This document shows, in pieces, positions 44,327 to 58,092 of a stretch of DNA of 64,000 nucleotides. The stretch spans positions 59,894,638 to 59,958,637 of the forward strand of contig CM060177.1 in the NCBI GenBank assembly GCA_030549775.1, in the 5' to 3' direction. The translations under genes were made by a program, and so were the position numbers. The notes beneath the pieces are model-generated. The model had not been told where the DNA came from. It worked only from the letters and a program-made list of their open reading frames with translations, and did no database searches. Numbering within the stretch: the stretch's first letter is position 1; the number at the start of each line of letters is the position of its first letter. This DNA is from Tamarix chinensis (Eukaryota > Streptophyta > Magnoliopsida > Caryophyllales > Tamaricaceae).

Positions 44327-47300
44327 ATATCCCATAAGTTTGAGATTTATAAAATAAGAAATTATTCTATTTAATGGAAATTGGCTACTATTTAATCTTG
44401 ACTTAGGAAATATAGCTTGGTTTTGTTTTATAAAGGAATGGGAAAAGCCTTTGAAAATTATGTAAAATGTATTTTCTTGGCATACAAATTGACAAGTTCT
44501 ATGAAGTGATAGACATTTGTGTCATTTTCAGTGAGGGGTTTAACCAATCAACTAGTATGTAGATCAGTTAACTAATTAACCAAACTAGTCAACATGTTTC
44601 TCAAGCTATATACTTTTTGAGGTTTCATATTTCTTTAAAATAGATGCTTTCATAATATGGAACCTTGTGAATCCTACTGTAAGTTTTACCTAAGTAATCT
44701 ATAACCCTTATGATCATTTATCTAGCTTTAATTCTACCTCTAGAGGGTTTGAGGGTCTAATTTAGGTAGAAATGGGAGAGGATGGCCTCATCCCTTATAT
44801 TCTTCTTCCTTTCTCCTTTTCAATACACTAGAAACACATAATTTGTTCCAAATCATCTCTACATGGCTATAAGATTTTATTCCCACGCTAATATCCCTAT
44901 TTACATTCTTATCTTCAAGCATTCTCTAGAGAATCTCAACCTACCTTCTCTTGAAAATAACCATTTGAGCTTTAGGAAGTTGTCCTATTCTTAATAAATT
45001 TTATCATTCAACCTATATGAAAATGAAGAAATTAGGGCTCATGATCTAATTACACTCTGTTTTTTATTCCTTCACCAATTCTTTGGTTATATATATCCTT
45101 AATCATCTCTCCCATTTACCTATTTTCAATAACTAAAAATATTCTGAGTGTTACCAACACATATGCTTCACTTTTCTCCATTTAGAGCTTTCACCTAATT
45201 CATGCATATCTTCTTATACTCTCTTTAGCTTTTTGTTTTACTCTTAAGCAAGAAATACTTAAATTTGAGAAAAGATGAGTTTTTTTCTTTTAGCCTATTA
45301 TTTTCTTATATTTTTCCTTAGAGTTGGTAATCCCATTTTATTTCATTAGTTTATATTTCCTAGTTTATAAATAATTTTTTTGAAGGTTTTGATTTTTAAT
45401 AACTTATTTTCTAAGGTTTTGAGAGTTCAAATATTTTAGCTAAATGTTTTATCTTCTTGGTTTGCTATGCTTTCAAGTACAGTCTTGCCTTTGAAATGTG
45501 GTATGAATGAGAATGTGAGTTAGTATGGTTGGTAGATTTCTAATCCTTTTATGCACTAAAAATATTATGAGTAATTTGGTGTTTCATGTTAGTAGATTTA
45601 AGATTTTTGAGATACGCATGTTTTCATGAGAAATTACTGCCGATTTTATGTGAAGGTAGCATGATTAACACCAAGTCATGTGTAATCAACTATCTTATGT
45701 AATGATGATGCTACGTGTGATAAGGTTTAACTTTTGGATCCTAAATAGAATTTAGATTTACTATTTTGTGATCAATGGGAACCAATTTGTCAACTAGTTA
45801 AACTAAACTAATTAACATGTTAGCCTAACAAATCAATTAAGTTGTCCCCGAAGACTTGGGGTTACTCTCTAGTTAAACCCGTCGACTTAATGGTTCAAAA
45901 TCAATAATTTGATCTTAAAATAGTCAATTGGTCTACCAAACCAATAAATTAGTTTTGAGAGAAACTCTAGGTTATAGCTAAGCCAAACCAATTTACTAGT
46001 TAGCCCAACCAATCGAGTGGTTAGGCTAGAGAGTGTTATTTTGTATCTTTTGAACTTGATGACTTGAGACTTGATATTATGCTATGAAATTATTATTTAA
46101 TGATGGGAATACACATATTTACATGAATTAACTAACCTATTAGATGGATTGATGAATTAATTAATAATTCATGAGATTCTTAATAAGTGCATTTAGAAGG
46201 TTTTAATGATAAAAAATTAATATTTATGCTTTGATGTTACTAATGTATAATGTAATCTAGAATCTTTGCATGAATGGATTGACTTAATGGATTCATTTAA
46301 ACATGGCTAACAACTAATGGAAGTAAAAAAACATGGGTTAGAGGGTAACAATGGTTAAAATGGGGTGATTATGCAGATGTGTTACTTGGTTGTTATATGG
46401 GTCTTATGTGATAATATAACCTTGGAGAATAACATACTAATCACTTCAAACAAAAGATGATTGAGCAGTGCATAGGTTTGGACTTCCCAATCATTGATTA
46501 CATATCAAGGTTTTGTAACACCCTAAAATTTGTAATTGAAAATTTTCTTTTAAGCAGAAATATAGATAAAATATAAATGGGTGTTAATATTGTAATTAAC
46601 ATGAGTCTAGCCTATGTACCATTGTCACGTTAATATAAGGCAAAAATAACTTAGAATTTAAGACATAATAAACATAGAACGTGGATACTATCATAAATAT
46701 AAGTAATAGTTTTTTGCGCTAACCAAGTATGAAACAAGATAAATAAAGTAAATATTCTAAAAGGAAATTTGAAAATAGAGATCTAGTTTAAAATATTAAC
46801 TAAATATCCTATTTCTCTAATTCTCAAACCCCAAACATGACATATAATCACTCTACACCAATCAGTGCTTCAAAAGTAGCATAATCATCTAGCGGATCGT
46901 TATTAACCTCTACAAGCTCAAAAGGGTCCTCTACTCGTGAAAATGAGTAGCACCATTGAAAAAGATAATATGTATGCTATGTTCTGAGTAACATAACAAT
47001 ACAATCAAGAAGGTCAAACAAGTTCATAGTATCACAACAAGAGAAAACATGAATATGGGATAATTTTATTGATACCAATTCGTTTGTTCATTTGCAAATA
47101 GTATAGTAATAGTGCAATGATCAATACTCATAGTTTCATTCACGTAGAGTTCAAAGACCCCTATATTTTTAATTAGTGGAATGATATTATAGACATAACT
47201 ATGATTTAATTTTAAGTGGTTAATATGTTATCAATTCCTTAATAAATTTAATTGATTTAATTTATTTGAGTTTAGGGACCCAATATTCTCAATCGGTGGA

Positions 47301-50300
47301 ATGGTATAAAAAATACAACCTTAGGGCTTATATCTCGTACCCACTATTCTCAATTAGTGGAATCGTATCATTAATAAAACCTAAGGGCATAAGCTCCTAT
47401 CCACTATTCTCATCTGATAAAATAGGCAAGTACAATTGGTCCTAACTCATGATAACTTTCACTATAAATTATTAGTCTCTTATTCATACTTTATCTATTT
47501 TAATTTCATCACATAGTCACATACACATGCCCATTCATGGAAACCATCCCAACATATATTCCCAAAAAGAAAGTTGTATTTCCCTTAGAAACCCTAATTT
47601 CACAAACTTAGCATAACCCCTTACTTGGTACTCATTTAGTACTCAAATTCTATACTCATGCTTAAAATGTTATTATTCATAACATAATAAAAAAATAATG
47701 TTTTAACTTCCACATCTTAGACATGGGATAATAACCTACCCCTAGTGTTAAAATTCATGTCTCCTATAAAACCCAAATTTCACCATTTAGAGACAACATT
47801 TTACATAGAACCCATATGGCTGCTAAATCTAATATACATTCCCAAAATATTATTGTTGATTCTATATATATCCCAATATTGAGGTCAAATTCCCCTGTCT
47901 TACACATACGATAATAACCTACCCTAAGGGTTACTATTCATATATCCCATAAGACCCTAATTTTACCATTTAGTCATAACATTTTCCACAAAACCCATAA
48001 GGAAAAAAAATTAATATACATTCCCAAAATATTGTTGTTAATATCATATCCTAAGATTGATCTCTAACTCTCCCATATTGCATGTGCGATAATAGCATAC
48101 CATCATGGTTACTATTTAAATATCCTACAAAACCGTATTTTCACCATCTAGTCATAACTTTTTCCGTAGATTCCATATCGATCGATCTCAAATTTTATAC
48201 GCATACCTAAGACACCAACATTAACATCATATCAAAATCTTTTTATTAACCTCTAACCTTTAGTAAATATGATCACGATTCCTCCCCTAGGTTTACTTCC
48301 CCCTATTTAATAGACATAAACTATTCATTTTTAATCCAAGAATCTTATAGTATCCTTAGTGCATTTTGAACCATTGAACATCTTAAAGCATCCCATATGT
48401 CATTTTTAACCTTATTGAAAAAAATTTCCCTAAGGCCACTAAAATACCCATTTTTCCACCGGAATCTCATAATTCCTAACATGAATGACTTTTTACCTTC
48501 CAAAATACCATCATCATGAAAATTCATTATATAAATATATTTCATATTCATCGCAACTCATACTTTGATGAATTTCTTACATTTTTTTTCAAAATAAAAT
48601 ACCACATAACATATAGCACCAATGTTAGGATAATATTTTCATACAATAATTTCAAGCTTATTAACACAAGAGAACGTATATATTTTTTCACATCAAGGCC
48701 CAAGCTAGGACATATATCCTTACCAAAGCAGTTTTGATCTCTATGCACAAAATACCTACTCTTCCACCTCCACTACCATTAGATTATCACTTAAAAATAA
48801 GAATATAAAAAGTTTAGGCTTAAGAATTTTAACCTAAAATAAAACTAAGGAAATGGAGAGAGAATGAAATAAAGGTAACTTAAAGTGGAAGATGGTGCAC
48901 GATGGCGATGACGGAAGTTTAAGGATGGAGTGAATTTTTATGGAAAGGGTTGATGTGATGGTAGTGTTAGGAATGGTAGGCATCAGTGGTAGGGAGTGCT
49001 GATGACTATGGTGGCCGATGGTAGAAGTTGTGTGGATGGTGGTGATAGCAGCTTAGGGGGTAGAGGGCTAATGGATAATGTTGGCTACTAACAAGGGAGT
49101 AGTGTGGAGTTGGAAGGGTGACAATAGCACAATGGTTGTAGCATAATGGAGGTAGCCAAAGAAGGAGGCAATGGTTGATGATGGTGCTTGTAAGTGTGGT
49201 AGCTGAGGGAGGAAAAGAGAGGGTTAGGTATGGTGATGATGTTGGGTTAAGGTGGTAGTAGTGGTTATACTTGGATGGTGGTGGCATAGAGAAGGGAAGG
49301 AAGAGGTCAGTAAAAGTGGTGAAGCACTTATGGTAGTCAAGTATGGATGGGTGAGGCTACAAACGTAGTGGAGGAAAGAAGAAAGAAGTCCATAGTAGGG
49401 AGTGATTGGCATTGTGCATGCAAGGGAGGGAAGATGGAAGAGATGTTAGCTAGGGTGATGGTAGATAACAATAGTGTTTTCGCTGGAAAAGATGGGTAGT
49501 GGTGCTATGAATTGATCAAGAAAAAAATTTGGAGTAAGAAGAGAAAAGGGGATTCGACTGGCTTATTGAGAAGTAGGAAAATGATAGGAATGGAAGGGAA
49601 GGGGGAGACCTGTAGGTGCATATATAGGTGACATGGCTAGGAAAGGGAAGATTACAAATAAAAATTAAGGGATCCCATCATCCAAGATAGGTAAGGAAAG
49701 GGACAAGGTTACAGGGTGTGAGATTGTAGGATGGAAGGGCAGTGTTGCACGGAGTTGAGCGACGGATGGAGTAGCTAGATGTTCGAGGTTGCATGCTTGA
49801 GAGAGATATGGGGGAAATTGTAGAGGGTGTAGGTAACTCCCTATTTGGAATAAAAGAGGAAGGGATAAAACAAAATAAGGAGGAAGATATAGGTAGGAGA
49901 GAAAGAAAAGAGAATAGAAGGAAAAAAAAAGGGTGGGTAGTATAGGTTTGATGTTACCCGGTGAAAGGAGAGAAGAAAAAAAATGAATGGAGTGAACTAG
50001 GTTCGAAGTCATAGTGCAACGGAGAAGGATGGAAAAAAGAGAAAGAAAAAAGGAATGTAGAGGAAGAATAAAGAAAAAAAGGAAAAGGAAAAATCTATTT
50101 GAGTGTAGAATTGGGGTTTAGGTTTAGGTATAAATTTTTAGATAAGTTAATCTAAAATTTTACCTATAAATTTTATCATTTATTTATTTATTCATTTATT
50201 TTAAGGTTCAAGTATAGGCTTAAATAAAATAAAGATATGAATATTAAATATTAGATTAGGTTAAAATGTTGATAAATGAACTTTTTTAAAGATTTTGGGG

Positions 50301-51275
50301 TATTACATTGTTAGTCTATCCTTGAAATTTATTAGTGGTTTAGGATTTGCCTTCGAGTAAAGTCCTAGTAGATCATAATATCTTAACTATTCTAAAATCT
50401 GATGATTTACTAGGGGATGTTGATATTAATGGCTCTTGTTACCTAGGTGGCTTATTGGGTTTTGTTGGACATTATGTCCATTAATGGTTACTTAGCTTTT
50501 GCTAAATATTTTGTCATATGGTTTTGATAGGGATTCCATGATATGTAAGACCATGGGGTGGTAATCAATCTATCCCTCAAAAATGAATTAATGCTTACAA
50601 AATATGAATCTAATGGAACATGTAACTTAGAAAAATCCAAATACATTGTAAGATCATGATAATCCATGTATATTTAATTTTATTGTACAAGTATGATACT
50701 TTTTTGTGTGATCTATTTTATTACGGTAGGCATTCTAGGATTTTAACTCTTGATAAGGAGGTAACTTAACTTACTCAGTAGTTAGCATACTGATGTACCC
50801 ATTTGTTAGGTTACCTACTCAATCCTATAGGAAGTGGACCATGTGATGGTTTTTTTGGAAGGTTAGCAATTGACCTACTTGTGTTGGGCTCTGGGGCTTG
50901 AGAGAGTGAACACCCGAAGATCTTTTATTTCTCATTAATTGACCAAGGTTTTGGGACTTACTGTATTTTTTTCCCTATCTCTATTATATTTTTGTAATTT
51001 TAGTTTTCTCCTTTTGAGGAATATGGATATTTTTGGGACCTGTTATAATTTTATATTATAAATATATTTCCTTATTGTATAAGAATATTATATTTTTGTG
51101 CACTTTATTTCTAGTTTTGGTTTCTTTGGCATTGTATCTAACACTGGATAGGCAATGAACATCCGTCATGTGTTAGGTGTGGTGCAAAGGCTCCATTATT
51201 CCTACATGCATTTTATATTTTCCTCTTCCTTAATGTTTTAAAATAAAAATATTTATTAACAAAAAATGTGGGTAT
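44327..51275 (+). mobile_element. Putative plus-oriented LTR (family D), split by a lone family A LTR
   Basis: Starts TGTAATATCCC and may end ...TGTGGGTATTATAG near 51275. Without the insert at 46514-50307 it is about 3.15 kb. It carries repeated AACCAATCAACTAGT-like motifs at 44540-44600 and 45780-46020, at roughly the same sense positions as similar motifs in the minus-oriented LTR at 52211-55719, suggesting the same family. The part from 50308 to 51275 shows no gene. Termini are tentative and no pol sequence is attached. Confidence 0.5.
46514..50307 (-). mobile_element. Lone family A LTR, 3.8 kb
   Basis: Complete from TGTAACACCCTAAAATTTG to GGGGTATTACA, with both canonical TG...CA ends. 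It carries the family features: CCACTATT...GGTGGAA repeats at 47155-47420, a purine-rich GGTGG tract at 48880-49500, and a TATATA box near 49619-49626 in sense. No primer site adjoins its left edge and no polypurine-pol sequence its right edge, so it is best read as a solo LTR. The flanks GGTTT and TTGTT do not form a convincing duplication. Open frames at 48345-50012 are repeats or chance. Confidence 0.8.
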
Positions 51276-52210
51276 TATAGAAAATGCCTTAATCACTCAA
51301 GACCATCAAAAGGAAATGTATTTGGAAATTATGACTCTGAAATAACCCAAATATCCTTATAAATAAATTAGACAACTCACTAACGATCCTCAGAATCCTC
51401 CACTGGGCTTTTTACTCATGGAATTGATAAGGAAATTACAGCAACAACCCTATTAGTATGGATGAATAATGAGAAAACCAATCTATGCCCATTATTTGGA
51501 TCATGATATATGTAAATTTCACATAACATGATTATGCAAATATATTCCAACACTTGCATGCAATAATCAAATTATGCCACTCATATACTTTAACAGAAGG
51601 TCATGTAGGACATTTTTTGATCTATTAAAACTTATTGACCATAAGTGTATAAAAGTTCAAGAATACTAATGTTATAACATACTTAGAAATACATATCAAA
51701 CTTGTAAGAAAACATAGATCACTTATATTACCTCTAGATTAGTGCATATGGTGTAACCCATAAGTTAACGAGCAAATAAATTCACATGATACGTCAACCA
51801 GGGATTCTTATGGTAAGAGCATCATAATTCATAGAACATAGACCTCACGATAATTCATGGATGCATGTGAGGAAAAGATATTCATATGATAATGAAAAAG
51901 GAGGTTACATTTTATACTATGAAACAAATTTCTATTATCATAGAATTCACTTATGCAAATTTGTGAGCAATGTGCATGGTTACACCCTATGGTCTCTCAA
52001 TACACATGGAAGTCACACCAATAAGTAAATAGACAAAATATTAGTTTGAAGCCAAGATAACAAAAAGATATAAGTTAAACGGAAAAAAAAAAGAATCTCC
52101 TATGGTTACAAAACCATTGAGGATGGAATATATCAATATCCCTTAGAACATCATCAATGTAAAAATCATTGCCAAAGGCATAAGAAGGTAGTAAAAATTT
52201 CTAAAGACAA
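51276..52210 (-). other. Partial LTR-like fragment, no gene
   Basis: Resembles the left part of the neighbouring LTR at 52211 and of family A LTRs (for example CCTCCACTGGGCTTTTTACT, then CATGG, like the CTCTACTCGTGAAAATGAG block at 46930). No coding sequence. Confidence 0.4.
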
Positions 52211-55200
52211 ACTATAACAACCCCAATTTTTGAACCATAAAATTTTATTTTTCAAATAATATGGAAGCATATGAAAAACAACACTAGGGAATGTTATTGC
52301 CAAATTAGCTATAAGAGAAGTTTGTTTATCACCTAACTTATGCTAATGAAAGTTAAAATGAAGCAATGAACGACAACCGCATGTTCATAATATTAATGTG
52401 AAATTACAAGGTAATTAAGGTGAGAACAATAGTATAGAAAGAAAGACTATGATGGTTTACAAATCTAAATAGAGGAAATATGGTCAAGAGTCTAAATAAT
52501 TAGAAGATCACAAACTTCCAAAGGTAGTGGCAAAAACACCTCTAACTAGTTAGCTTAACTCTTAAGAATAAATATAAATCTATAAACCCAAGTTATGACT
52601 CGCTAATGGCCTATTTCATCATACTTAGCATACTCTAATTGAGAGTTGTAACCCTAAAAATTGTTCTCTACTCCCCGGACTAGAAGATAGATCATCACAG
52701 TGACTACACAAGTGTTATATCAGTATTGTGAAGTATTGATAAGACATACTACCTAAAACATGATAAGGCTCATGCAACACATTGAATTCATAAAGAAACA
52801 TGATGATAATAATACCATTACAATTTAACATTTATCTCATAGTAGTAATATAATAATACATGATTGCATGGAAATCACTAAGGATAACAATTCTATAAAT
52901 GCATCTTAATCCATACAATATAAACCATATTATAATAGTCTCTTTAGTGGTCACACAGTTTCTAATTAATAAGATAGTTCATTCAACCACACCTATCTCT
53001 CCACAATGAATAAAAGTTATGGCATCAAAATGGAATACCACACCAACCATATGGTGTCAAGATACATCGAAAGGGATTTTCTTTGGCAAGACCAGACCCA
53101 CCATACAGTAAGTGCACATGCCATGAGGGATAAAACAAATTGGGATACCACAACCACCACACATGGTTGAAGTTCACCAGGGGGCTTGTGTTGGGATACC
53201 TCACCCACTAAACTTTGAATGCCTCCGGTATGAGGGTAAAAAATTTAAGATACCACACTCACCTAAGCAATGAAAAATATGAAGTTCTAGGGTACTTATA
53301 CTGGAATACCTCAATCACCCATATTAGACAATGATGCAATGGTAGCCTAGGATAGTATAATCCTATGCCTCAAAAATATGTGCATACCCTCTACTAACTA
53401 TAATTTAGTAGAGAAGGAAATAGATATTGAATGAAACATATAAACTAGAAGGCACTTCACCCATGAATTAGTGGTCAACTACCATGAGAGTCAGAGAAAA
53501 AGGCTTGAACAAAATCATTTTCCATTATTATACATTTTTAACTAATTTAACAAATCACAGATAAAATACACAAATAACCAAATCAGTGTTTCCAATTCAT
53601 AACACCAAAAATAATTAAATTTCATTATTAAAAAATTTGGATATTTTCAAGTGATGACACCAAACATTTCATAAGGCATAAAAGCCCCTAATTGGGTGTT
53701 TAGGCATAACACCAAACATAAATAATTGAATCCCAAAAATTATCATTATGAATCTTATTAAATTCAAAAAAAGTAGACTTGAAATCATAAATTAGATTTT
53801 ATAATTACATGAAGGTATTAGCACAAAAGGGCTAAGAGAATAAAAATAATTAATAATCGAACCAGGTAGCATACAACCAGACAAGTCGATCGATCCCTAA
53901 GACTAGTGAACTAGACTATTCTGGTCTAGTCATACTAGATCTAAAACAAAATAACACCAAAGGACCAGTCGATTTTTGGTCTCACTAATTAAATGTTCAT
54001 AGGAACCAATCAGTGACTTTTATGTAAACGATAAATAGGTCTAAGTAGAGATCATACCACTTTTCTCCATAATGTCACCAATTAATGGGTTTGACAAACC
54101 AATCAATTATTCATTGAAACGATTCAATAAGTTTGGTTCAAATGATCAATGGATCTAAGTAGAGAATAAAGAACTTTTGGCTACAAGGTTACAAATGATA
54201 TGTTTGACAATCCAATCGACTTTTTATTAAAATTAGTCAACTGGTTTATCAAACCAGTTGACTTTTCCCATGAACAACGAATTAAAATTTCTAATCAATG
54301 TGAATGCTCGCACAACCAGTTGATGGGTTCTATGAACCAATCGACTAGTTTAGGTAAAACATACCCACACTTGCAATACACACACCCAAAATATGCCATA
54401 CTTTATCCTATTAATTCTTACTTGCTTATATTTCATAACACACATAAAAATACACATTGCACACATAGAATCACATGGATAAATTGTAATTTAATATTTT
54501 AACCAATTAAGCTCAAGTGGCCAAATTATGCATAAAAATCATAGAAACCCGATGATACAAGCTTTAGGAATAAATTTTACAACAAGATCAAATTATAGAA
54601 TATAAATTAGACCATGTTCACATGAACACACCCAACACATGGAACCTTAATAAAGAATAGAGCCCTATATATATTAAAGATAATAAGGCCTTATCATAAA
54701 GTAATTCTTCTAGCATAAAAGCTCCTACTTGATGGCTACCCAGAAAAAAAAAAACCTTAAATCCTAATATAATTAAAGTTAAAACAATTAAAATCATCAT
54801 TCAAAACTTCATTCAAATAAAGGAGAAAATTAGAAGAAGAAGAAGAAGACAAAACAAAATATTTTCTCAAAAATAGATACTAAAGGAAAAGAACTAAAAT
54901 CTTCAACCTTTCTCAAACCTCAACTATTCCATGCTTAGGAAAAACAAGGAAGAACTAAAGAGAATATTAGAAGAAGATAAAGAAGGTAATTCTCTAAGAA
55001 AGAAAGGAGGAAACAAGAATAAGTTTTAACTTTTTTTCTCAACAAAGAGGAGAGAGGGAAAGAATGAAAGGATGCTCAACACTTGGGAAAACACTCTAGT
55101 AAGAAAATGGAGAAGAGAGAAAGAATAATAAGTGAGGAACGATAGTAGATCATAAATGAAGAGTACAGAGATGTGGCTTGGTTAACATTCATAGGAGAGA

Positions 55201-55719
55201 GGGAGATGAGACTGGTATGGTTGAGTGAGGGAAACCTAAAGTTAAGAGTTGACTTGATGGAGTGAGGATAGTTGAGTGTAGTTAGGTGAGGGAGAAGACA
55301 GAAGGTGGGGCATGTCTCAAAAGTGCTTTTTTGGAAAAATTAACTAAATAATATCATATAATGATCCAAATAATTTGAAAATAATTGCAAAGCACTAAAA
55401 TATGCTTATTAGCACAAAAGGATTCTAATTATATGTTTTCATAAGCATTAAAAAGATATTCAATTCAAAATAAAAAATGGATTAGAAATTGTAGGATACC
55501 TATTCAATTAGCTTGTCTAAACAAGGTGATTGGTTTGTCGAAAAAAAAATTATCAATTTTTTAGCATATGAGTTGATTGGATAGGGAAAGAAATTGATCA
55601 ATACACTTGAAATTTAAATTTTTATTAGAACTTCAAGCCCATTCAAAAACCAAACTAATTTATTTTATGAAAAAATAATTTTAAACACATTTTGAAGGAC
55701 ATTAGGACAAGGTATTGTA
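52211..55719 (-). mobile_element. 3' LTR (family C) of a minus-strand Ty3/gypsy element
   Basis: From about CTATAACAACCCC to GGTATTGTA, 3.5 kb. Immediately to its right lies a minus-strand integrase C-terminus and chromodomain (55890-56430), as expected for a 3' LTR. It has five spaced GGGATACCACA-like motifs at 53035-53310 and repeated CCAATCGACTAG/GTTGAC motifs at 53880-54350. The exact ends are uncertain by a few bases. A 300-base open frame at 54200-54502 is part of the LTR. Confidence 0.65.
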
Positions 55720-55889
55720 AAATTTTAAGAGAGACTTAATCCGCGAATTCCATAAAAGATACATATTACTATAAGCTCAAAATGTGAGAAAACCCTAAGC
55801 CATCATCCAATGAATAAAACAGCTAAGGATTAGTACATGAGAGAAGGGTGTTACCTTGTATAAGGGGCAACATTATCAACACAACATAT

Positions 55890-56430
55890 TTAAAAGGGTA
55901 CTACCCAGTCCAAATACTTTATCTTGATATCCTCCTCAGACTCCCAAGTGGCCTCCTTTGCTCCATGTCATGACAAAAAGACATTCACAAGTCGAATGAC
56001 CTTTGAACGCATCCTCCGAGTCTTGTAATTAAGGATACTAAATGGTTGCTCCTCCTAAGTAAATATCTCATTGAGCTCAATCAACTCCTACTAAATGATA
56101 TGTGATAGATCTACCACATGCCTTCGTGATTAAGAGATGTGGAAAATATTATGCGCTTGTGGAAGCTCAAAAGGTAAGGCAAGATGGTAAGCAACCTCTC
56201 CAACCAAATCCATAAATTTTTATGGATAAATATATATCGGGCTAAGCTTGCCCTTTTAACCAAAACACATCACTCCCTTAGTTGGTGAAACTTTCAAAAG
56301 GAATTGGTCACCCACAACAAACCCATTTGCTCTCCTCTAGAAGTCTACATAACTCTTCTGTGTATCCTAAGACACCTTCATCTAGGCTCAAATCAATCTA
56401 ATCTTCCTAGGAGTACCCTTTACTTCTCTT
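55890..56430 (-). pseudogene. Chromovirus integrase C-terminus with chromodomain
   Basis: Minus strand, one frame with stops: KSYVDFRRANGF-like residues, VGDQFLLKVSPTKGVMCFG, KGKLSPIYIYP, LVGEVAYHLALPFELPQAHN, LSHII and ELIELNEIFT. A chromodomain-like stretch follows: EEQPFSILNYKTRRMRSKVI then RLVNVFLS, GAKEATWESEEDIKIKYLDW. This matches the GPY/F module plus chromodomain of Tekay/Del-type chromoviruses, where the chromodomain guides insertion to heterochromatin. The catalytic core upstream is absent: family B LTR copy 2 begins at 56498 instead. RNase H and reverse transcriptase of a compatible element resume at 60584. Confidence 0.85.
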
Positions 56431-57983
56431 TTCCTAACACAACCGTCTCACATTAGCCACTTCAAAATACAGAATTATGGCACTTTTTCCCATAAAGTGC
56501 AAAACACCCCAAAACCCTAATCTTAAGAATTATAGCTAATTAAGGATTTATCAGGAAAATTAATTAAATAAATTATTTTATTAAAACAAGGGGGATTAAT
56601 TAGGGTAAATTAAGAGGAAATTTATAAATAATGTAATTGAAAAAAATTAGGGTGTTTTGCTAATTAAAATGGAATTTAGGAAAAATCTCTCAAAATCCTA
56701 AATTAACCTAAAAAGGGAATTTAATTATTATTTTATTTAAAATATTATTATTTTTAAATATTTCAAAATACCAAAATATTATAAATACCCCAACCCACCT
56801 TTTTTTCCTTTTTTTCCTTTTTCCCCTCTTTTCTTTCCTTTCTTTTCTTTTCTCCTTTTTCCTTCTTTCTTCTTTTCTTTTTTCCTTCCCTCCCCCAAAC
56901 TGGGCTAGCCCAACCCCCCTACAGCCCAAAACCCCCTCCCCCTCCATTCCTCCAGCACGACCCAAGGCCTGTATAAATGCACCCTCCTTCTCCCTCCATC
57001 CTAGTCTGGTTTCTCCTCCCTTTTTTATTTTTCCTTGACCGCCCATCTGCCGCACGCCCCCTTCTTCTTTCCCTTCTCCCCTGAATCCCTCTCTCTCCCC
57101 ATGTCTAACCTTCCCACATCCTGACACACACACGTGGCCTCCTTTTCATCGTATGCCAGCCTACCGCCCCTACCCTCTTCTGTAACATCCCCTCTCTCTC
57201 CTCCACCCAATCCTAGCATCTCTCTCCCCTTAAACATGGCTCTCTCTCCTCTCCTTTATCCCTTCCCAAGCAGCCTGACCTATGATTTTCCTAGGCCTTC
57301 TCCTGCCAATGGGCTACCAGCCGGTAACTTGCATGCTTGCCACCAACCCTTCCCCTTTCCCCTCTCTCCTTGCCCCTTATTCTTAGCCTATAAATATTTC
57401 TCATCCACCTCTCATTCAAGCTTTTTCTCTCAACCCAAAAACTCTCCCTTTTCTATCACTGCTGCTAATTTTTTCGCCGTCCAAGCCACCCACCAAACCA
57501 CTCCTTACATTAACCTCCACCAACCTCGATTTTCCCTACATGAGCCACCTAGGCTATGCAAAGATCGCTCCCCGATCAGCCATATCCTAGCCACCACAGC
57601 CCTTGCACCACCCTATGCCCCTCCTACCACAACCACCATCCCTTATACCCTCCAAAATCACCTAGTGACCTCCCTCTACCTTTCTCACCCTTCTTTTCTC
57701 CTTCCTCTCCTCCCTTCTTCCCTCTCCACCACCTTTGGCCACCATAGCACTGCCGCCTGCACCACCACCATCACTCCAACCCTCTCTACCTGGGCATCCT
57801 CCAACACCTCAACTTTCACTCTCATTCCACTTATCCTAGCCTAAACACTCAACTTTTTCCCTTCTCTCCCTTTTTTACCACTACCGTGCACCGCCGCTAG
57901 TCACCACCAACCCTTGGTGGTACCCTGACCCCTCTTAACCCTTAAACCCTAATTATGCAAGCCTTAACCATTTTACTTGTATT

Positions 57984-58058
57984 TATATTATTATTATTAT
58001 TATTATTCATATTTATTACTATTAAGGGGTTGAAACCCTATTTTATTATTATTTTAAC

Positions 58059-58092
<34 letters not shown>
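57984..58092. repeat. ATT microsatellites in family B LTR copy 2
   Basis: ATT/TTA runs at 57984-58010 and 58060-58092, in the same relative place as the larger cluster of copy 1. Confidence 0.95.

Noticed and set aside
46509..50312. Target duplication for the lone family A LTR
   Set aside because: The flanks GGTTT and TTGTT do not match well enough to call.
56708..57237. Lys/Glu/Gly-rich open frames on the minus strand
   Set aside because: Antisense of the CTTTTCC/CCTCC tract of a family B LTR.
57134..57844. 236-residue open frame on the plus strand
   Set aside because: It is Pro/Ser/Thr/Leu-rich low complexity from a pyrimidine-rich LTR tract, overlaps open frames on the other strand, and resembles no family.
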